In this document: piece by piece, positions 44,928 through 55,828 of the stretch | How positions within the stretch are numbered: the stretch's first letter is position 1 | How the letters are laid out: every line of letters begins with the position of its first letter | Program-made: the position numbers and the translations under genes | Notes under the pieces: model-generated | What the model was told of the DNA's origin: nothing | The model's database searches: none | Seen by the model: the letters and a program-made list of their open reading frames with translations, nothing else | Origin: Polytrichum commune | Taxonomy: Eukaryota; Streptophyta; Polytrichopsida; Polytrichales; Polytrichaceae | Assembly: GCA_950295325.1 (NCBI GenBank) | Contig: OX485809.1 | Location: 33,790,001 to 33,854,000 of the forward strand | Length of the DNA stretch: 64,000 nucleotides | Reading direction: 5' to 3'

Positions 44928-45730
44928 GGGTCCAGCCGCACATCCCAATTAAGGCTTTCGTTAGAGTAATTAACCACTCAAATTACTTGTATTATGCCCA
45001 CATTGCCCGGTTAGAGAACTAGCTAACATACGAGGTAGCTAACCTATATGAGGGCTAATCTATCTCATGGTCGCACCACCTACTTAAAATTAAGGATTAA
45101 ATAAAAGTTATCAAGCTAGAAGTTACCTAACTTTTGGGGCCTTGCTTTTGTGAATAAATCTTAACTCATCCATACTCTTAATGCTAAATAACTTTTACAA
45201 ATGAGTAGCCCGAGTTTTTTTCTTAATTGCATGCCTTTCATTTTCCTTGTCTCTTCTCCATTATGCTACAAGCTGGACTACACTATTTCTTATAGTCCTA
45301 AATTATATATATATATAACATTCAATATCATATAATTTCCAAATTTAGACCAAAATTATTGTTTAATTTTAGTTATAAAATTTAACATAATTTTAATCAT
45401 ATTGAAACACAAATGGCGTGGGCCACAAAATGATGACGTATCATATGTAGTGTCATGTTCAAAACTTGGGCAAGTTGAGCAAAACTTTGGTCGGTCAACC
45501 TTAACACCTTTCTTAAATTCGTCAACTTTTGGTTCGTGGTAACCGGGATGTGTGGCCAAGCGATTGGTCAGCTAGCGTATGAGTTAGTTGATTTCACCAA
45601 GTTATATTGTTAGCTAATTCTCCTAACTAGGTGGTGCGGCCATGATTTTAGGTAGCTAGAATTTTGGTTAGTTAATCTTCACTAACTCGTAGTTAGCCAA
45701 TTCTCTTCACTAGGTGGTGCAGCTCGACCC
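44928..45730. mobile_element. Tourist-like (PIF/Harbinger) element with TTA target duplication
   Basis: The left end is GGGTCCAGCCGCAC and the right end read inward is GGGTCGAGCTGCAC, 12 of 14 identical. TTA flanks it at 44925-44927 and 45731-45733. The interior repeats pieces of the ends, such as GGTGGTGCGGCCATG near 45632 and its inverted form CATGGTCGCACCACC at 45071-45085, so the two halves are partly inverted copies. There is no transposase in 803 bp. Confidence 0.82.
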
Positions 45731-45733
45731 TTA

Positions 45734-46676
45734 GTAAGTTGGATTTATGATGATGCTCTCCAATCATAATTGTACAAACATCCATAATCACTTGTAGATG
45801 CGGCACATGCTTTTAGAAAACATATCCTTGTTTAGTATCTAGACATGTCATACTCAATTTAGGATGTGTAAAGAGGACATTGTAAATGATACATCCATGA
45901 CATGGTTTAAATACACCTAGCATCTAAGTACATGTGAAATACTACCTAACAATACGAATTTGTCCTCAAACCAATCACATGTTACCAATTCACAAGTTTA
46001 TTATGTCTAATATTCAATGTCTATCTATAATGGACAACATGGTGGTGGTGGTAGTGACATTCCCTAATGTTTCATTACAATCAGAAAGGTAGGAAGCCAC
46101 ATTAAAGTGATGTGTCATATGCACATGTGATGAGGCCCGTTGCCTTGCCATTCAATTAGGAATATGGGCTTATGGCATGGGCGTGGGGGCACTGCGGGCC
46201 TGGGTGGCTTGATTTGCGGGTTGGGGTATAAGGTTTGGGGCATGGGGACCAGGGGTTTGTAGTTAGGGAGTGGGGGTTAAGGGTTAGGAAAAGGGAAGGA
46301 CAATAGAGGAGGAAGAAAGAGGTATTTTCAAATTGTTTAGAAGAAGAAGAAGAACATAGTGTTGCATGAGCACTACAAGCTTGGACACACTAAATCATAT
46401 GCATGGGTGCAATGTGTGAAGACAAAAAAAGACACATGTTAAGATGAGATTGGACTATCAATGCTATGAACAAAGACTCCATTTTAGGTTCAAACTACTA
46501 TCTATTTTGAAGATGTTGCACAATGATTGCATGGGTGGTGAGGTTTGTTGACAGTCAATCTTTCTAAAACGGCTGACCACTGATGACCACATGTTGAGTG
46601 GACGGTGCGGGGATGACCTGGGACATCAATTCATATGCACGGGTGCAATGGGCCGAGATGGTACAGGTCTAAACCA
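45734..46676. other. Intergenic with a G-rich tract
   Basis: No gene is seen. From about 46140 to 46310 the plus strand has many GGG to GGGGG runs, including GTTAGGGAGTGGGGGTTAAG, which could form G-quadruplexes (inference). The rest is AT-rich without clear repeats. Confidence 0.5.
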
Positions 46677-46985
46677 CACTGATTATACCAATTAATGCGT
46701 GTGGTACTAATTCCCGAAACACACACCATTTTGCCAAGTCTCATTTACCATACATTTCAAGATAATCAATGCATGCTCTAAGGTGTTTGTGGAATGAATC
46801 AAACAAACAAACAAATAGTCCCAGGACGAATAGTCTTAAGTACTTTCATAACAAAGCTAATATGAATAGTGTTTTTAATGAATAATGTTAAGATGAATAA
46901 TGCTTCGTATTTTTTGGGTGGCACTAATTTTCCACACTCGCTATTAGCCCTCCCTTGCTAATAGGGATGATCAGCGTAGTCTTCA
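46677..46985. mobile_element. MITE, sister of 44151-44545
   Basis: The left end is ACTGATTATACCAATTAATG followed by TGTGGTACTAATTCCC. The right end read inward has GCTGATCATCCCTATTAGCA. Both share interior strings TGAATAATG and TATTAGCCCTCCCT with the 44151 element. It is about 80 bp shorter. Confidence 0.65.
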
Positions 46986-47266
46986 TACAATGCTTGAAGT
47001 GCTGATAAGAGAATTACTAAAAAACAATCCAAGTATGAGTTCCTAAACGTGTGGACATTCAACCAGGTCTCAATACGAGGAGAAACATTGGAAACGACGA
47101 TCTATGTTTGAGTGACGAAGTCGATTACATTATGAAGAGAGTCACTAATCATTGATGAAAATGCCACTAATCATCTATATTATAGTGAGTTCATAACTTA
47201 TAAAATTATTTTGCAGCGAAGGCAGCTTCCATTTTGAATGATAGACACAGGCAACTAAATGTCATA

Positions 47267-47410
47267 ACATTATTCAGATCCAATGTTCTGTGTGACTGAC
47301 AGTATTAATTTAGAATATTCCCGGGTATTCCTACATTCATTTTGAATGTGGGGAGTGTTTCATGGAATACTGTGAGTTTCACATAACATTGTTATGAATC
47401 TGAATAATGT
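47267..47410. repeat. Foldback hairpin, arms of about 65 bp
   Basis: ACATTATTCAGATCCAATGT and GTGTGACTGACAGTATT on the left are matched by the reverse complement of AATACTGTGAGTTTCACATA and GAATCTGAATAATGT on the right, with only a short loop near 47340. The arms are imperfect, with small gaps. It could be a small foldback transposon. Confidence 0.62.
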
Positions 47411-47978
47411 AATGGTGGGGAGAGATAAATTCGGGCACTCCCATCATTGTTTATAGTAAATATGATGGATGAGGGGAGTTGGTTCAGCTTGGCATTGGCA
47501 TCGAAATTATTATGATTGTCCCATTTAGTGAGGGTGGGCTAATAGTGTGTGGGGGAATTAGTGAAGGTGATACTACATTTCTTTACGCCATGTAATTAGT
47601 GTCACCAGAAGATCTAGGGTATCGGGAGCTCAAAGTATCAAAGTACTGGAAACTCTCCATGCAAGCTCTCTTCCATTTCTTAGTGTCATGAGATGCCTTG
47701 GAAGTGAGTGGTGCCGATTGAGAAGAAGGAACAACAACAATAGAAGAAGTCTCTTCGAGTTCCTCAAAACTAATCATGCACTCTACAAACACCTTAGAGC
47801 ACGCAATAATTTCTTGAAAAGTATGGTAAATGAGCATGTATTCATGAATTTAGTACCACCCAACAAGATTTTCAACCCTCACTAATTTTGAGACTTTGAA
47901 AAATAGTGTGAGTTTTGGGGAATTGGTACCATACGCACTAAATGGGATATTCAATATAGCACTATATTAAGTATCGTC

Positions 47979-48169
47979 TTTACTATCACTTACTATTTGG
48001 AATTACACAATGCTATAATTATACATTGTATATCTCATTTTTTTACCAACAAAGATCAAATTAGTTGTTTGGACATTAATAGAACATTAACATCTTTACT
48101 AGGCAACAAATTACATCAATAATGAAAAGATGTAGCATTGTGTAACTCCAAATAGTAAGTGACACTAAA
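47979..48169. mobile_element. MITE with 37-bp inverted repeats
   Basis: The left arm 47979-48015 contains CACTTACTATTTGGAATTAC and ACAATGCTA. The right arm 48133-48169 is its reverse complement with about three mismatches. It belongs to the same broad group as 25127-25299 by the TATTTGGAGTTAC core. Confidence 0.72.
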
Positions 48170-48557
48170 TGCAATGTGTAGTATATTATCTCCCCTTTTA
48201 TATGAAATATGTGGTCACCCAAGAAAGTGTCATAGTATCCAAATGTGATATTCTGCATAATATGACATTTTGGGCTCAAATGTTGTACTATTGAGGTTTT
48301 TCAAGAAAATGACCTAATTCAATGTAATTGATTATTGGTGTTGGTTGGTCATCCACATCGTTCCCCTCCATTGGCTTCTCATTCAAATCTAAACCCAAAT
48401 GGATTCCTCTACCGCATGCCAAATCCACCAACTTAGCCATGTTCTACTTTGTAGTGAGAATTTCGTCTCCTACCAACCACACATATTCTTCAATGGCAAT
48501 TCTTCACTTCCATGATTAAGAAAGGAATGGTCAAATCATTTGCTAATTCTTTCATTC

Positions 48558-51500
48558 TCAAACACTCACCTTCGTCATCCATGACAAAATTGGCTCCCTA
48601 GTTTGCAGGTAAAATCTTGGACATCCTCCAATTTTATGTATGATTTGGGGATTCATCTTTCTCAACACTTGAGAACACCATATAATAACATGCCTTACAT
48701 TAGGCGTTATTTTCCTCAAGTCTTGGTGAGTAGTAAAAGAATCAAATTGAGAGAGAACCCATTTTAAAAGCTCATTCTTATATTGAACTTTGAATGAAGT
48801 ACTTATTTCATGATCCAAGGATTGCACCACACTTGTAACATTAGGTGGTAAGAAAGCAATAGTGATATTGCTCAATTGCAAGGTTGGAAAACCAAACGAG
48901 TCACCCCTACCAACATGCTTAAGGGAATGGGTAGCAAAATTGTCCATATATAATTGTAAATACCTTCCACTTTTGAGATTTAGAACATACATGAAGGATC
49001 ATCATCCAACTCTCAAATACATTTGATGCCATTCATGCCGTTTGGTTTGCAAACCACCACACATAATTTGTTGGCAACCACCTTCCAAAGCATCTTGGGC
49101 GTAGAGATTTGTAAATTACCACAGGTTTCAACTTGTCAGTGATTGTCATGTTTACAACAAAAACAAGAGTGAGATAGACCTTTTGAATTTTGCACCCACG
49201 AACTTCTCCTTGCACTAGTGTCTTGTTTGGTTGGGAAAGATAAGTGAAACCGGTCTCATCCATATTGTAAACATCTTTTGGTGCCATAACCAATGTGGAG
49301 GAGGTCAATGCTTACCAAATTGTTTGCAAGTTCTCTTATGTGCAGACGTGGGGTCATCAACACTGAATTTGTTGAAATTATAACCGAAATGAAAAGCGTT
49401 TGCCACTCAAGACAACTGTGACCTTCAAAGCCAAGAAATTGAAGAGTGGCATGGGCAAATCTAGGAGTATAGGTCTACGAGGATTGGAATTTCCAATCTA
49501 AAGAGATGTGGCATTCATGTGTGAGGAAAACTTATGAATCAAGAAGAGAAACCAACAACTTCAAAATTATAGTTTGCAAACCCAACAATCCCTAAACCCT
49601 TCAACCTCCACCCAAACCCAAAGACTCAAAAGTGCAATGTTTGTTTTGAAACCAAGGTCTTAAATAATCAACTCGAGTTAACTGAAGTTAACCCATTGAT
49701 GTATTCATCATGTACTCCCCTATCCCAAGGCATATCAATAGTATGGATCCCACCACCTACACACATCAATCACGTCTATTATTATGGTTGGTTTTAGGTA
49801 TCGCAACCAAAGTAGGGAGGTTGCAAACGAGAATTCTTCAATGCTCTAGAATTGAACATATACTCGAACTTGTGAATTGCATTCGTGGTCACGGTCACTC
49901 CAACATTCAAGTTGGCGTCCATCATTTCAAATAGTTAAAGCTAAGATTTATTTTGGTCAAAGATTGTGAGACATGGATAGTTGATTCTCTTATAGAAGAG
50001 ATGAAATACACCCCTCTAAAAGTTGCATATTTGAAAAAAATAAGAGATACTATAGAAGAAAGAGACAATGAATATATTACATTGTGTGACATTTTGTAAC
50101 AACAGTGGGTACCACATGGCCTTAACCTGTACGGTGTGAAGACCACCCCATACCGTCCACATAGCCCTCGCTGCCAAATGTAGGGCATACTGACAAGCAC
50201 CTCTAAATGGATGATAAAAAGAACATGTGAATACATGTGTTATTTTTTTTTGTATGTATATATATATATGTTTGTTTGTTTGTTTGTTTGGTTTTTTTGG
50301 TTTTTTTTTTGAGGAGGGGGGATCAAAATTCATCTTTAATTGACGGTATAGTTTAGAGATGTCCGTAATGAGAACGTGTGGGCATGCTCTAATACTTCAA
50401 CGAAACATGCTTGAAAAGACATGGAGTTTTTGCCCCTCAAGGGTCAATATCAAGGGTCAACGCTTTAACCTAGGAAGATATTTTGGTCACCCTACCGTGA
50501 AAGTAAGGTTGAGACACAATTTATATTATATTACTATTATATTACTATTTACATTTTTCTGACAGTCTTGAAAACAAGTTCAACATGCCAGTTGACCAAT
50601 GCCAATGGGCCATTGAAGTAGAACCTGGGTTTGGAGTAATTCAGACAGTTTCAAACTTCTGACTTAATCCTCTAGGCACTATAAAGCCATACTTTATAAC
50701 GACATACTATTACTATGTAATATACTATATATAACTATGTAGTTTAATATGAAAATAAATGGGAGCGTAAAACCATGCCCAATTTGGCAGCCTAAAGTTC
50801 AACAAGATTGGGAATGGGTCAAGTGTTGCAATAGCCGGCTCTTGTTACTGTTGGGTCAAGTGTAGATGACTCGGAGCTCCACCATACGTGCGTGCTTGTC
50901 ATTAATTTAAAGGCTCACAAGGTGGATGGCTCTTAAATGGTTACAGTCCTACCTCTTTACTATGACACGTTTGGGAAATGAGACAGAAAAACCACCGTCA
51001 TATTCAGTGATCGGGGAGATTTTTGGACATAATCAGTTGAGATCCTAGTGTTTGCAGGTCCAACTGGTTACATGTTGACATCCTCCGGTTTTCCTTTATT
51101 AAATTGGGGTATATTCTATAAATTCCTCTAAACTGATCGGTAATTTTCCTGCAGTCTTGAACTTCAACCGGTTATTTCTCAAACTCAACCGGTTCATTTA
51201 TAACTAACTGTCGGTTCTCCCTGATCATTGGTCATATTATGGGGGTGTCACATTTTCAATATTATAACAATTTGGACTTCTTTGTCATAATAACAAGGGA
51301 CTTCATGAAAATATATAGTTTGCCACAATACAAAATAAATATTTTACACATGTCTTTATGAATACGCAAATTTCTCTCATGAAATTTGAAACTAATCCAT
51401 CTCTACGAATCTACTATACTATAATCATAATTCAGAGTTTTACCTTAAGCAACATGAAACAAAAATGAAGGTACATAGTGATAACAACATGAACATCAAT

Positions 51501-51803
51501 ATGTTTGAACCATGTTGACAAAGTAGTCTCAAGCTCTGGATACTTTGGCCCTTTCTCTCTCTTAAGCTCTGTGAGGTTGTCACCATCCTCCAAAATTTGT
51601 GCAGAGTTCTTAAGAATACGAGAGATGGTGTTTTTCTTAACTTCCTTCCCCTTATGCCTCTTGTTAAAGTCAATTACTATCATCTGTCGAGTCCAACTAG
51701 GAGTTGATTGATAAAGTTGCACCAACTCTCTCTTCTCATCTAGAGTCAATTTTGTCGTCTTTCTCTTCCCATTTAGTTCCACCAACCACGATAATATCAC
51801 CAA
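48558..51803 (-). pseudogene. pogo/Tigger-type transposase, fragmented relic
   Basis: The N-terminal part (51494-51767) has TKLTLDEKRELVQLYQSTPS and KKNTISRILKNS, a CENP-B/pogo-type helix-turn-helix, then PKYPELETTLSTWF, the start of the second helix-turn-helix. The C-terminal part has VYNMDETGF near 49270 (first catalytic Asp), LYMDNFATH near 48940 (second) and FLPPNVTSVVQSLDHEI near 48825 (third), the DDE_1 superfamily pattern. A stop falls just after FANQTA near 49030, where a Trp is usual, and the frame shifts before LYMDN. About 2.1 kb of non-coding DNA, including the hAT MITE at 51005-51230, separates the two parts. It cannot encode an active transposase. A candidate right terminus of the element, TTGTATTATAGAGGTAG, lies near 52591-52607. 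Confidence 0.82.
51005..51230 (-). mobile_element. hAT-type MITE with exact 8-bp target duplication
   Basis: It starts CAGTGATCGGGGAG and ends CTCCCTGATCATTG. GTCATATT is duplicated at 50997-51004 and 51231-51238. The 226-bp body matches the MITE at 35159 almost throughout and preserves the site where that copy was hit by the pogo-type MITE. It lies within the region that separates the two halves of the pogo relic. Confidence 0.93.
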
Positions 51804-52775
51804 AATACAATTTGTACGTCATCATTACTACTATACCTTTGTCAAAATGAGCAAAACTACCACCAAATGATGCCATATTTTAATAGCTTTCCAACAATAT
51901 GAAGATAAAAAAATACGGATCAAATTGACCTCAAAATGTGCAAAAGTAGGTTGCTATCTTGAAATCAACTTTTAAAACGCAACTAACCTTCAATTGGTCA
52001 TAACTCTCCCAATACCACTCAAAATTGAGCAAAGATACCACCAAAAGAATGGCATTTTCAATAGCTTTTCAAAAATGTGTAGATGAGGAGGATCGGATTG
52101 GAGCCGACCTCAAAACCTACAAAAGTAGATTGTTGTCTAGAAATCAACTGCAAAAACTTAACTTGCCTTTACATGCTCATAACTCTGCCAATACAATTTG
52201 GAATTGGACAAAACTATCACGAAAAGAAGTGAAATTCAATAGTTTTCCAACAATATGTAGATTAAAGCAATATGAAAAAGTTTGAGTTCAAAATGCTCGA
52301 AAACAAATTGTGCACCTTGGTTGACGGTTTAGGTGAAAAGTTGTAACAAAAAAAGAAGAAGCTAATGAATCTCTTGATTAGGTTCTAAGATAGAGAACCT
52401 AGTTCCATTAGTTCCCATGTTTCAACATCATTTTACATTAATATTCATTTTATTTACAATCCATATGTGAAAGTTACATACATTAATATCAATTATGTAC
52501 TTCTACTTATGTGGGATCCATCATATATGCATTAAGTACCTGTATAGTATGACATTTTCAAGGTCTAGGACTGTCGTATTAACAATGTCATAGTTGTATT
52601 ATAGAGGTAGATTCAAACTAGAAAGTGTGGTTTACAAAATTTGTGGCATTATATTGAGGTTGTTGTATTGAAGATGCAAGATTGTATATTTATTATTTTA
52701 TTAAATGTTTTTCTTTATTTGACTAGCCCACTTCAACTTCTAGGATACAAAACATGCAATTGAGGTAAGTGGGCA
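51804..52775. other. Intergenic with internal AT-rich repeats
   Basis: From 51830 to 52290 three diverged segments share phrases like GCAAAACTACCACCAAA, AATAGCTTTCCAACAATATG and CATAACTCT, a loose repeat of about 170-180 bp. It may belong to the 5' part of the pogo element. No gene is seen. Confidence 0.5.
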
Positions 52776-53095
52776 TTAAATGGACACTTTTATCTTTGCA
52801 CCACTTGAGTCTTGTAGGTTACGAAACACACGATTATGGATTGCAAGATGATTAGTTGATCCAAATTGTGCATATATTCATTTTCCTCATAATTTTTGGA
52901 GCTTGTATAAATACTCTGCTTTGCCAAATGATATATGATCATATAGGTCACTCCAATTATGTTAAATGTTATGTCTAGAATGGTTAACAAATTTGGAGCA
53001 CGTAGTCCACTTTCTTTTCAACATGTGTCTTTTTAGTGTTTAATCTTAGATTCACATCCAACCCATATACCACTTGGATATAGGTGTCCGTTTAA
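52776..53095 (+). repeat. Dispersed repeat R1, copy with terminal inverted motif
   Basis: TTAAATGGACAC at 52776-52787 is met by GTGTCCGTTTAA at 53084-53095, an inverted motif that may mark the R1 ends. Between them are the R1 landmarks TAGGTTACGAAACACACGAT, CATTTTCCTCATAATTTTTG and GGAGCACGTAGTCCACTTTC. Several copies continue past this motif with AGGCACATCTACCTTAG-like sequence, so the true end is uncertain. Confidence 0.7.
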
Positions 53096-53137
53096 GATCA
53101 AAGAATGATGTAAGTATGTCTACCTTAGTATGGATGG

Positions 53138-53385
53138 TTAGGGTATCCAAATTGAGGCCGAATCCACTTTCCTCATAGTTTTTGGAGCTCGTAGGACTAT
53201 TGTATTCATTATTAGAGTGAAGATTCTAGTGCTCTTGAAATGGTCTTATGACCCCCATCAACTATGTTGACTGTTGAGTCGAATGCAATTCTAATATTAT
53301 GAGCAAGTAGTACATTTATTTCCGTTAATAAATATATTTTTGATGGCATATCTCAAATATAGGTGTCTGATTAAGATAAGGAACC
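53138..53385 (+). repeat. Dispersed repeat R1, adjacent second copy
   Basis: ATGGTTAGGGTATCCAAATT, CCACTTTCCTCATAGTTTTT and CTCAAATATAGGTGTCTGAT are in R1 order. It is head to tail with the copy ending at 53095. Confidence 0.72.
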
Positions 53386-54330
53386 AAATTAGGCACAACT
53401 ACCTTAGTGCAATTTTTTTATTTGTGCATCCTCAAATCTACCTTTCAATGCAACGAAGGCATGTGACATTTTCAACTCCACAAACAAATTGATTGTTGGA
53501 TTAAATTAGGCACTGTCTCATTCAGTTTCAAATTGCAAAGCACATAAATTGTCACATCAATTTGAAGAACCAAATGCAAAATTTAATGAGATGTTACAAA
53601 TTCTGGAGATGATCTTTCTCTTTAAGTGATCACATACACCCTTCCAATCATAGAATAACCAATATATTTTGAGTAGATAGTCCAATCTCATTTTTTTAAC
53701 ACACACATTGTTTTTATCTTTATTAACTACATTAGTGCCATACACCACCCAAATATAGTTAAGAAGAGGGACCACATGAGGCCCACACACTTTAACCCTT
53801 AAAGGACCGGAGTTTTTTTGGGCACCACTAGAATGAGATTTTTCCACATCCCTTAGAATTTTTTTTCTTTTATATCATAGTGAACACTTCAATGAAGTCA
53901 AGTATCCACACAATCTGATAATAGATACTTAGGGCCGCTTTACACTACGGTGGAGAAGTGCACCGGTCAGTCAAGAATTTTCGCCCAAGGCATGGTTGTT
54001 TGAGGCAAGGGATGGTACGCCGGAGAAGATGAATAGACAATAAAACAATGCCTTAAGAAGTCTTGACCGGCCGTAGTGTAACCACCTAGAGGACAAGTGT
54101 ATTGGACAACTTCACCAAGAGGAGAAGTACACCGGACTACTTCACAAAACGGTCAAAGCCGGCCATAGTAGAAACCTTACCCCCTAAATGACCATTGATT
54201 TGATACATATTTTCTCTACATGACAATAATTTATTTGAAAATGTTCCACCTTTATAATACATCCAAATTAAGGTAAATAAGTAGGTAACATTATCTTCTT
54301 ATTGATTTTTAAAGAAATTATATGTTGGTA

Positions 54331-55095
54331 TAGTCCAACCTCGTTAATACGACACTCGTTTACACGACACCCTCAATATTATGACACATTTTTACGAGAC
54401 CAAACTTTTTAGTTCAAAACTCCCACTTTTATACGACTATAACACTCGATAATGCAACATATGGAATCTCTGTTTTGTCATATTAAAGAGGTAGTTAATG
54501 CTAGAATTCCTTTCATCTATATAATGTACATCTAAAATACATCCATTTTCACTTGGGAACTACTTGGGAACTTCACTTATTGTTGGGAACTTAATGGTAA
54601 TTAGGGTTACTAGTGTAGAATGGACATGGTTAGAGTGAGAGTGGCCTCCTGCCTAGTCTGTTGCCTTGTACATGGGTGATATAGTATCACCAATATCTTG
54701 ATGCTAAACATCATGCATCATTGTTGTCTAGTTTTTTTATTAGAGAACTCTTTGTATTTTGGTGTTAATGTAATTATTAGTTTCCAAAAGTTAGATGGGA
54801 ATTTAGATAAGATGATAGTTGTTAACTTGGGTAGGCAACGCCAAAGATCCTTGGACTCTTATTTTAAGAGTTCATGAGAATAAATGTAATTGTTTAGATT
54901 TATAAGTTATTATTTCATACCATCTATATTTCTTAAACTTGTTGTATATATTTTAAAGCTCATATTACTTATGTTTTCGTATTCCCTCGATAATATGACA
55001 ACTTTATGTCATTTTTCATATAAAAGAGAAGATGACACCTCGATAATACAATTTTTTTGTATTTCCCAAAAATGTCATACTAAAGAGGGAGAACA
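54331..55095. mobile_element. pogo-like non-autonomous element (degenerate)
   Basis: The left end has CCAACCTCGTTAATACGACA and the right end read inward has TCTCCCTCTTTAGTATGACA. Further TATTATGACAC / CCTCGATAATATGACA copies lie inside both ends. Repeated (C)CTC(N)TTAATACGACA subterminal motifs are typical of pogo/Emigrant-like elements. The outermost bases are eroded and the boundaries are approximate. No transposase was recognised. Confidence 0.55.
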
Positions 55096-55112
55096 AAAGT
55101 GAAAATATTTTT

Positions 55113-55525
55113 CTCGGGGCGATCACACCCCCTTACGTTTCATAACCACGTGCGATAAAAGTTTGCTACCCTATATTATATGCCATACATAATTTTAAAA
55201 ATTATGATATTTTTTCTACATATGCATAACCATTGATAATATCTTATATTTTTTTTCAAAATTTGTGAGCATCTTAATTTTTGTAGTAATTGGTTTAGTT
55301 CAATTTTGCGTCATTCTAGTTAGAAACGGTATGTTTTATAAAATTTATCAAAAAATAATAATTATATTTGGTTATTAATTTTTACTATGTAATAGATACC
55401 GTGTATATCTACTCATGAAAAAAAACTGATAAAATTTTGACCCCTTTTGGTGATGCTTTATGTAAAAAGTATATTTTATTTATCGCGCGTGGTGTTCAAC
55501 TTGACAATGGAGTGTACTCCCCGAG
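55113..55525. mobile_element. hAT-type MITE, diverged copy of 23283-23691
   Basis: The body matches the 23283 element: TTTGCTACCCTATATTATAT, GATATTTTTTCTACATATGC and GTGTATATCTACTCATGAAA. The ends are CTCGGGG on both sides. Flanks ATATTTTT (55105-55112) and AGATTTCT (55526-55533) agree at 6 of 8, a decayed target duplication. It encodes nothing. Confidence 0.78.
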
Positions 55526-55560
55526 AGATTTCTTTAAGGAAGAAATATTTTATTGAAGTT

Positions 55561-55634
55561 GGAGTTCTCCGGAGGCCAAGTTTCTTGTCCGAGGCTTTGA
55601 GGTTGCCCAAGAAACTTGACCTCTGGAGAACTCC
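55561..55634 (+). other. 74-nt near-perfect hairpin
   Basis: GGAGTTCTCCGGAGGCCAAG (55561-55580) continuing TTTCTTG pairs with CAAGAAACTTGACCTCTGGA (55608-55627) continuing GAACTCC. That is 27-bp arms with one G:U and one mismatch on the plus strand, and a 20-nt loop. It lies inside the right arm of the PIF-like element, so it may be transposon structure rather than a small-RNA gene. Confidence 0.7.
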
Positions 55635-55828
55635 CCTTGGAAAAAATGTCGCTATGTTGCCAACCATGTCATTATTTCATCCATGTACAAAGTTCTCCAT
55701 CAAAGGCCTCCTGGCCGTAGTGTAAACCACCACTGGACAAGAGTGTCACTCTCGGCCACTCAAATTTCAGAATTCCTCTAGAATTCTTGACCGGAGGACT
55801 TCTCCACTGTAGTGTAAAGCGGCCCTTA

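Larger units (their letters stand above)
53932..55825. mobile_element. PIF/Harbinger-like element with TTA duplication and nested insertions
   Basis: The left end GGGCCGCTTTACACTACGGT is an inverted match of the right end over at least 28 bp (GGGCCGCTTTACACTACAGT inward). TTA flanks it at 53929-53931 and 55826-55828. The interior carries repeated GGAGAAGT, CCGGCCGTAGTGTAA and ACCGGA phrases at both ends, interrupted by a pogo-like element (about 54331-55095) and a hAT MITE (55113-55525). Alternatively it is two neighbouring solo elements; the exact TTA at the outer ends favours one. Confidence 0.75.
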
